Below, in pieces: positions 20,774-25,318 of a stretch of 25,318 bases of DNA. The stretch comes from a virus: IMG/VR virus record IMGVR_UViG_3300020450_000852, positions 1 to 25,318 of that record. One strand, written 5' to 3'. The position numbers and the translations under genes were made by a program. Under the pieces are notes generated by a model. It saw nothing but the letters and a program-made list of their open reading frames with translations. It made no database searches and was not told the DNA's origin. Position 1 is the first letter of the stretch, and each line of letters starts with the position of its first letter.

Positions 20774-23003
20774 CGACGACCTCTTTCTCGGTAGCCTCCA
20801 AAGTAAACTCTTTATTGTCGTTTACATTAATTGTTACTATACCGCCATTTTTCAATTTGCCAAATAACATTTCTCTTGATAAAGGACGTTTTATTTCTTT
20901 ATCAATTACACGTTGCAATGGTCTAGCACCCATCTTAGGATTAAATCCTTTATCAACTAATACATCAAGTGCTTTATCGTCAATTTTAATAGTAATACCT
21001 TTTGCATGTACCATGTCTCTAAGTTCAACAAGGAACTTACCTACAATTTTCATCATAATTTCTTTTGATAATTTACCAAAAGTAATTGTGCCATCTAATC
21101 TATTACGGAATTCTGGAGCAAAGAATTTTTTAAGTTCTGTATCTTCATACGTTCCTTCCCATTCGCTACTAAATCCGATAGTATTTTTCTCTGCTTCTGT
21201 TGCACCTAAGTTAGTTGTAAGAATTAGTACGCAATTACGTGCATCTGCTTCTTTACCATTACTACCCATTAGTTTACCATTGTCCATAACTTGTAACAAA
21301 ATTTGGGAAACATCTGGGTGTGCTTTTTCAATCTCATCTAATAGTAAAACACAATTAGGATGTTCTTGTAATTTAGTAATTAACAATCCTGCACTATCTT
21401 CGTAACCTACATAACCTGGTGGTGAACCAATTAGTTTTGCAACTGCATGTTTTTCTTGATATTCTGACATATCAAAACGTACAAGTTGTACACCTAGTTG
21501 TTTTGCAAGTTGTTTTGCAGTTTCAGTTTTACCTACACCAGTTGGCCCCATGAATACAAAAGAACCAATAGGCTTGTTGTCTGGTTTCAGTCCTGCTTGT
21601 GCAACAAGAATTTTATCTACAATACCTTCAATTGCAGGATCTTGCCCGTAAACTGACTTTTTAAGATTGCTTTCTAAGTTTGCTAGGTTTTCTGTTTCTT
21701 TTTCAGCAACTTGCTCTTCAGGTAATTTAATAATTTTAGCAAGTTCAAATTGTATTTCTTCACTACCTACAATTTTATCACCTTTAACTTCTTTTAAATT
21801 AAATCTACTACAAGCAACATCAATTAAGTCAATTGCTTTATCAGGTAATTTTTTGTCTGTTTGATACTTAACACTTAGTTTGATTGCTTCTTCAATTGCT
21901 TCTTCAGTAATAATTGTATTATGATAACCTTCGTAATATTTTTTAATACCACGTAAGATATCTGTTGTAACTTCTTTGCTTGGTTCGTCGACTGTTACAC
22001 GTTGGAATCTACGCATTAATGCTCTGTCATTTTCAAAGAACTTTCTGTATTCTTCCCAAGTAGTTGATGCAACAACTTTTAAGTCGCCTTTTGTAAGAGC
22101 AGGCTTTAACATATTTGCTAAATCATTAGAACTATTTGCTCCTCCTGCACCAGCACCATTCATCATGTGTGCTTCATCAACAAACATAATTGTTTTGCCT
22201 TTTTTCTTTAGAGCGGCAAGAACCAATTTAAATCTTTCTTCAAAATCACCTCTATACTTACTACCAGCAAGCATTGAACCAATGTCTAAATTATAAACTT
22301 CATATTCTTTAAGAAATTCTGGTACGTTTCCTGATACAATATTAAACGCCATTCCTTCTGCAATAGCAGTTTTACCAACACCAGGATCACCTACAAGTAA
22401 AACATTATTTTTGCTTCTACGTCCTAATGCAAGTGAAATGCTTTCAAGTTCTTCTGATCTTCCTATTACAGGATCTACACGTTCTTTTTTAACTTCATCA
22501 TTTAAATTAGTAGTAAATGCTCGTAATGCTCTCTGAGCCTCACCACTCATTGCTTCGTCATCTACATTTTCGTATTCGCTATTCACATAATCACTAAATG
22601 CTGGCTTGGCAATTCCTGCTTTTTCTATATAATATTTGCTGACACATTTATCTTCAGCCATAATACTAATTAAGACGTCAGTAAGTTCTATATGACTACG
22701 TCCACTAAACAATACCTGTGTAAATGCTCTATTTAAAATTCTTTCAACAGTTTGCGTTTTTTTAGGCTTGTATTTTTCTAGATCTATCTTTAATTCATCA
22801 CAGTTCTTTTTTAAGTGATGCTCTAAATTAGATTTTAAGTATTCTACATCTGCTCCAAAACCTTGTAATGTTTTAAAGAAATTTTCTTCACACATCATTG
22901 CAAACAATAAGTGCTCCACGGTTACATATTCGTGGTTCAGCCTACGAGCATCTTTTATTGCTTTATCAAAAACTAGTTGTAATGTTTCACTTGGTTCTAC
23001 CAT
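20760..23003 (-). CDS. clpA: ClpA-like AAA+ unfoldase with two ATPase modules
   Basis: 747 aa, close to E. coli ClpA (758). N-domain about 1-145 of the Clp_N type (HEYVTVEHLLFAMM). First AAA module: Walker A GDPGVGKT at 205-212, Walker B IMFVDEAHM. Second module: Walker A GPTGVGKTETAKQL, Walker B LLLDEIEKAH, sensor region APEFRNRLDG, and GARPLQRVIDKEIKRPL near the end. There is no ClpB-type long middle domain. An IGF tripeptide at 609-611 sits where ClpA has its ClpP-docking IGL loop, so it may dock host ClpP; no clpP is in the window. It would unfold host or phage proteins for degradation, or act in assembly. A strong sigma70 promoter lies upstream. Confidence 0.92.
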   Translation of the reverse strand: MVEPSETLQLVFDKAIKDARRLNHEYVTVEHLLFAMMCEENFFKTLQGFGADVEYLKSNLEHHLKKNCDELKIDLEKYKPKKTQTVERILNRAFTQVLFSGRSHIELTDVLISIMAEDKCVSKYYIEKAGIAKPAFSDYVNSEYENVDDEAMSGEAQRALRAFTTNLNDEVKKERVDPVIGRSEELESISLALGRRSKNNVLLVGDPGVGKTAIAEGMAFNIVSGNVPEFLKEYEVYNLDIGSMLAGSKYRGDFEERFKLVLAALKKKGKTIMFVDEAHMMNGAGAGGANSSNDLANMLKPALTKGDLKVVASTTWEEYRKFFENDRALMRRFQRVTVDEPSKEVTTDILRGIKKYYEGYHNTIITEEAIEEAIKLSVKYQTDKKLPDKAIDLIDVACSRFNLKEVKGDKIVGSEEIQFELAKIIKLPEEQVAEKETENLANLESNLKKSVYGQDPAIEGIVDKILVAQAGLKPDNKPIGSFVFMGPTGVGKTETAKQLAKQLGVQLVRFDMSEYQEKHAVAKLIGSPPGYVGYEDSAGLLITKLQEHPNCVLLLDEIEKAHPDVSQILLQVMDNGKLMGSNGKEADARNCVLILTTNLGATEAEKNTIGFSSEWEGTYEDTELKKFFAPEFRNRLDGTITFGKLSKEIMMKIVGKFLVELRDMVHAKGITIKIDDKALDVLVDKGFNPKMGARPLQRVIDKEIKRPLSREMLFGKLKNGGIVTINVNDNKEFTLEATEKEVVVAST

Positions 23004-23145
23004 TTTTTTCCAATTCCTTTACAAGTCCATTAAGTAAATCAATGAACTCATATACTTTTTCTTTTTTAATATCTTCATTAGCACTACTATGAACTGTTGC
23101 TAAAAGTTTCGGATATTCACTATTTAACTTTTCATTAATGCTCAT
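22987..23145 (-). CDS. Small protein (52 aa) ahead of clpA
   Basis: It begins MSINEKLNSEYPKLLATVHS and continues with helical KVYEFIDLLNGLVKELEKN, ending 17 nt inside clpA in another frame. The ATG is only 6 nt downstream of a perfect TATAAT, so it would be read from a leaderless message if the promoter acts as predicted. The helical, charged composition is plausible for a real protein. The alternative is a non-coding clpA leader. No domain recognised. Confidence 0.5.
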   Translation of the reverse strand: MSINEKLNSEYPKLLATVHSSANEDIKKEKVYEFIDLLNGLVKELEKNGRTK

Positions 23146-23151
23146 GATGTT

Positions 23152-23180
23152 ATTATAACAGTATTTTCTTTAAGAGTCAA
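23152..23180 (-). promoter_or_regulatory. Extended -10 sigma70 promoter for the clpA operon
   Basis: Minus strand TTGACT (23175-23180), 17-bp spacer, TATAAT (23152-23157), with TGT immediately before the -10 (extended -10). It overlaps the final codons of the DnaJ gene. The start site would fall at about 23145, on the ATG of the 52-aa ORF. Confidence 0.82.
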
Positions 23181-24006
23181 CACCTTTTTTATCCAATCTC
23201 TTCCTAAGTTTCTGCAATGTGACTATTTCATCTTGCGATAGGTTTTTTGGTACAATTCCTTCTATAGTTACATATAAATTTCCCTTGCGTCCAGTCCTCA
23301 GATCTGGCATTCCATACCCATGAATACTAAATTTTGTATTTGGATTGGTTCCTGCTGGTATATTGACTTTAACTTTGCCTCCATCTATTGTATTAATAAG
23401 CACATTTCCGCCAATTATAAAATCAAATATATTAGCCTTTGAAGTACAATGTAAATTTATGCCATCTACACCAAATATACTATGCGGAACAACTTGTATT
23501 TTTACATGCAAATTGCCTCTAGGACCTGCAACACCTTCTTCACCAAAACCTTCATAGCGTATTGTATTACCATGTTTTGCACCTGGTGGCACTTTAATTT
23601 CTACTACTTCTTCTTTGCCTGTTCTTAGCCTGTAACTTGCAACCATTACTTTGCCTGTATATGCTTCTTCTAATGTTATACGTGCGGCTATAGTTATATC
23701 TGGGTTTACTTGTTGTTGTCTACCTCTTACATTGAATCCAAAATTTGCAAATAAATCTTCAAACCCTCCCATGCCTTGAAATCCACCAGGTCCAAAACCT
23801 TGTGCAAATTGAGGTTGAGGATTATCATACTCTTGACGCTTTTGAGGATCCTTTAATGTTGAATAGGCTTCGTTGATTTGTTTGAATTTTTCTTCACTAC
23901 CACCATTGCGATCAGGATGGTGTTGCATACTTTGTTTCTTGTATGCTTTCTTTAATTCATCTTGTGAAGCGTTTCGAGAAACACCAAGCGTTTCGTAATA
24001 GTCCAT
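23170..24006 (-). CDS. DnaJ/CbpA-type co-chaperone
   Basis: 278 aa. J domain about 1-62 with the HPD motif in QHHPDRNGG and the usual YYETLGVSRNASQDELKKAY start. A short Gly/Phe region follows (FAQGFGPGGFQGMGGFEDLF), then two C-terminal beta domains (KVPPGAKHGNTIRYEGFGEE and later NIPAGTNPNTKFSIHGYGMP). The Cys-rich zinc finger is absent, so it is a type II, CbpA-like protein. It would stimulate host DnaK, for example in capsid or replisome assembly. Next to clpA it suggests a phage proteostasis set. No good Shine-Dalgarno is visible before the ATG. Confidence 0.93.
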   Translation of the reverse strand: MDYYETLGVSRNASQDELKKAYKKQSMQHHPDRNGGSEEKFKQINEAYSTLKDPQKRQEYDNPQPQFAQGFGPGGFQGMGGFEDLFANFGFNVRGRQQQVNPDITIAARITLEEAYTGKVMVASYRLRTGKEEVVEIKVPPGAKHGNTIRYEGFGEEGVAGPRGNLHVKIQVVPHSIFGVDGINLHCTSKANIFDFIIGGNVLINTIDGGKVKVNIPAGTNPNTKFSIHGYGMPDLRTGRKGNLYVTIEGIVPKNLSQDEIVTLQKLRKRLDKKGVDS

Positions 24007-24023
24007 ACTATTACTTATTTTAA

Positions 24024-24404
24024 CTATTTCCTAGACTTGTCAGTTCCGGTATATAAGCCAAACCATGCCGCGCCTGCGCCAACTACAATACTAATCAAAC
24101 CACTTTGTTCCATTGTAGGGTCTGCTAAATTCATATACCAAATTACACATCGGTAAAGTAGTATAATATAAACAGTTAAAAATAAGCGTGGAAAAATTCT
24201 CCATGCATCTACTGCTCTTGCCATGTGTATAATTTTAGCATATGGATTAGGTCCCATATCTTTTACACTTGTATCTACTTCTAGGTCTAGTTTTACTTTG
24301 CGTGTTGTTTTATCTTCAGTAGCAACTACTACAGCATCAGCCTTTTTTTCTTCTTTTGCTGGTTCTGGTTTTGCTTCTAATTCATCAAGACTTTTTCTTG
24401 GCAT
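24024..24404 (-). CDS. Holin-like membrane protein (two helices)
   Basis: 126 aa. A charged, Lys/Glu-rich N-terminal 60 residues (EAKPEPAKEEKKADAVVVAT) is followed by two membrane helices: about 74-94 (FPRLFLTVYIILLYRCVIWYM) and 101-118 (SGLISIVVGAGAAWFGLY), then a basic TDKSRK tail. This is the layout of holin-type proteins in T4-like marine phages. Placed two genes after a peptidoglycan hydrolase, it probably takes part in membrane permeabilisation. It overlaps the 98-aa gene by 20 nt. A structural membrane protein is the alternative. Confidence 0.65.
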   Translation of the reverse strand: MPRKSLDELEAKPEPAKEEKKADAVVVATEDKTTRKVKLDLEVDTSVKDMGPNPYAKIIHMARAVDAWRIFPRLFLTVYIILLYRCVIWYMNLADPTMEQSGLISIVVGAGAAWFGLYTGTDKSRK

Positions 24405-24681
24405 TTTTACCCTCCAGTTTTTGTAATCTTGTTTCTAATTCATCTATCTTTGATGTAATCTTAGGATATTTTACTCTCCATGCATTAGGATCATTTTGGA
24501 ACCAAGTCCACCCCCAACGTACTGCTAGATATTCTAAAAAAGCATCAAATTTTCGTACAGCCCATGTTGCCATTCTTGTGTCTTTGAACCAGAACAAAAA
24601 TGCGGCACCAAACAAAGAGCCTGCTAGAGCCGTGTAAATCCACAGTCTATCGGATGCCATTCTTTCTATCATTTCCCACAT
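24385..24681 (-). CDS. Small single-helix membrane protein, lysis cassette
   Basis: 98 aa from ATG 24681; GAGGGG lies 5-6 nt upstream, so I keep this over the later MASDR start. One hydrophobic segment at about 13-33 (WIYTALAGSLFGAAFLFWF), followed by an amphipathic Trp-rich region (EYLAVRWGWTWFQNDPNAW) and a coiled-coil, Lys-rich C-terminus (LETRLQKLEGKNAKKKS). It lies between the hydrolase and the holin-like gene, after a late-promoter-like box. It could be an antiholin, pinholin-like or spanin-like component; the sequence does not decide. Confidence 0.6.
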   Translation of the reverse strand: MWEMIERMASDRLWIYTALAGSLFGAAFLFWFKDTRMATWAVRKFDAFLEYLAVRWGWTWFQNDPNAWRVKYPKITSKIDELETRLQKLEGKNAKKKS

Positions 24682-24705
24682 AATATCCCCTCGGTTATAT
24701 TATAT

Positions 24706-24715
24706 GTATTTATTC
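24706..24715 (-). promoter_or_regulatory. Late promoter-like box (GAATAAATAC)
   Basis: Minus strand GAATAAATAC lies about 24 nt before the ATG of the 98-aa membrane protein and overlaps the last codons of the hydrolase. It resembles the boxes at 12585 and 20098 and would give a short leader containing GAGGGG. Confidence 0.5.
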
Positions 24716-25207
24716 AATAGGTTGGCGTAAAGTATGGCGTCTTATACCTAGTACTTGGCTTGGTTGATATAGGTCATATTGGACTTTATTGTTTTGATTT
24801 CCACCTAAGATTATCCAACGACCGTCTTCAACTTTATCAAAAAAGAACCCAACGTGACCCTGCCATTGACTATTACCTCTTGGAAATATAACTATATCGC
24901 CTCTTTGTACATCTTCTTTCTTTACATTATTACCCCAATGTAAGAAACTACGTGCAACTAGAGGGTGTGGATGATTTATATCATGAAGTGTAGGTACATC
25001 ATTAAGTTCTAATACAAAATTAACAAAAGCCGCACACCATTCTGTAGTTACAGGATCCACACCGATAATCTCTTTTATTACGTATCTGTCTTTAACTTCT
25101 TCTAAATTAATGAATTTGCTTGCAGTATCCGTGAGAGCGTGACCTTGTAAATTAAGGGTACAACCAACCGTAGTTAGTACAAACGATATGAAAAATAAAA
25201 GTCTTAT
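24710..25207 (-). CDS. Lipoprotein-type NlpC/P60 (TIGR02594-like) cell-wall hydrolase, apparent ATA start
   Basis: 165 aa if read from ATA at 25207. A lipoprotein signal follows at once: RLLFFISFVLTTVGC, a basic residue, a hydrophobic run, then the lipobox TVGC. The catalytic domain has the Cys in TTEWCAAFVNFVLELN, a His-Pro segment NHPHPLVARSF, VQRGDIVIFPRG and the His in GHVGFFF, as in TIGR02594 NlpC/P60-type peptidases that cut wall peptides. There is no ATG, GTG or TTG in frame before the signal; the next usable GTG (25060) would remove the lipobox and start only 8 residues before the catalytic Cys. ATAA with the upstream stop mimics the ATGA overlaps common here. The domain is confident, the start unusual. 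Confidence 0.75.
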   Translation of the reverse strand: MRLLFFISFVLTTVGCTLNLQGHALTDTASKFINLEEVKDRYVIKEIIGVDPVTTEWCAAFVNFVLELNDVPTLHDINHPHPLVARSFLHWGNNVKKEDVQRGDIVIFPRGNSQWQGHVGFFFDKVEDGRWIILGGNQNNKVQYDLYQPSQVLGIRRHTLRQPIE

Positions 25208-25318
25208 TTGAACGGATTAATCTTATCTATTACTGATTCTTTAGGCGTATTATTTTGCTTATCTACTTCTTCTTGTGCGCCTTCGATTTGACTATTAGCA
25301 TTTTCTAATGCTTGTTCT
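25204..25318 (-). CDS. C-terminal end of an unknown gene (starts beyond window)
   Basis: 37 residues are visible, then TAA: a Glu/Gln/Asn-rich helix (EQALENANSQIEGAQEEVDK) followed by a short tail ending INPFK. It overlaps the hydrolase start. Composition suggests a coiled coil. Nothing can be said of the rest; a lysis or structural protein is possible by position. Confidence 0.6.
   Translation of the reverse strand, partial: EQALENANSQIEGAQEEVDKQNNTPKESVIDKINPFK

Noticed and set aside
20764-21405. 213-codon open frame on the plus strand
   Set aside because: It lies wholly antisense to the well-supported clpA gene, has a low-complexity Ser/Leu/Pro composition and no ribosome binding site. 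All other plus-strand frames are likewise antisense shadows.
24710-25060. GTG start at 25060 for the NlpC/P60 hydrolase
   Set aside because: It would discard a clear lipoprotein signal and start only 8 residues before the catalytic Cys, with no good ribosome binding site.
1-25318. tRNA genes, CRISPR arrays, insertion sequences, homing endonucleases
   Set aside because: I saw no tRNA-like cloverleaf, regularly spaced repeats, transposase or HNH/GIY-YIG motifs; gaps are too short to hold most of these.

Overview
The window looks like part of the genome of a T4-like marine myovirus, of the cyanophage/pelagiphage kind. It has a T4-type family B DNA polymerase (gp43), a gp45-type sliding clamp, a probable DsbA-like late-transcription protein, a ClpA-type AAA+ ATPase, a DnaJ co-chaperone, a lysis cassette and a block of virion-type proteins. 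The DNA is AT-rich. Every supported gene lies on the minus strand and is packed with 1-30 nt overlaps, so transcription runs from high to low coordinates. The host cannot be fixed from the sequence; an AT-rich marine bacterium is only an inference. No stretch over 300 bases lacks a gene, and I saw no tRNA, CRISPR array, IS element or convincing intrinsic terminator.

Layout in order of transcription. (1) 25318-24024, lysis: the end of an unknown gene, a lipoprotein-type NlpC/P60 (TIGR02594-like) hydrolase with an apparent ATA start, and two small membrane (holin-like) proteins. (2) 24006-20105, chaperones: DnaJ, a 52-aa ORF, a ClpA-like unfoldase with a ClpP-docking-like IGF loop, and an unknown protein. 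(3) 20094-11756, virion or prohead-cargo block: a small beta-rich protein followed by proteins with capsid-targeting-like N-termini and basic, Cys-containing C-termini. Several carry enzyme-like domains: a PD-(D/E)XK-like candidate, a HxGH nucleotidyltransferase, and a HAD deoxyribonucleotidase fused to a ParB-like fold. A 2OG-Fe(II) oxygenase and small proteins lie between them. (4) 11676-10351: DsbA-like protein, two small membrane proteins and an SGNH hydrolase. (5) 10287-5170: DNA polymerase, then a sugar-activation cassette (cupin, cytidylyltransferase, phosphomannomutase, epimerase). (6) 5173-1108: sliding clamp, small proteins, a transglycosylase resembling DpdA, DUF465, PsiE and unknowns. 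(7) 1100-1: QueD-like protein, a small protein and a glycosyltransferase-like protein cut by the window edge.

Two promoter classes fit a T4-like programme. Five near-consensus sigma70 promoters sit in or at the 3' ends of upstream genes and precede region 7, the clamp, the polymerase, the DsbA-like gene and clpA; four have a 17-bp spacer and an exact TATAAT, and the polymerase promoter has a weaker -10. Three (G)ATAAATAC late-promoter-like boxes precede the virion and lysis genes. The most interesting points are: a possible 7-deazaguanine DNA-modification pair (DpdA-like plus QueD-like); a T4-style hairpin with a small upstream ORF controlling DNA polymerase translation from a TTG start; a cargo module marked by gp21-like cleavage sites; and a lipoprotein hydrolase whose only sensible start is ATA.
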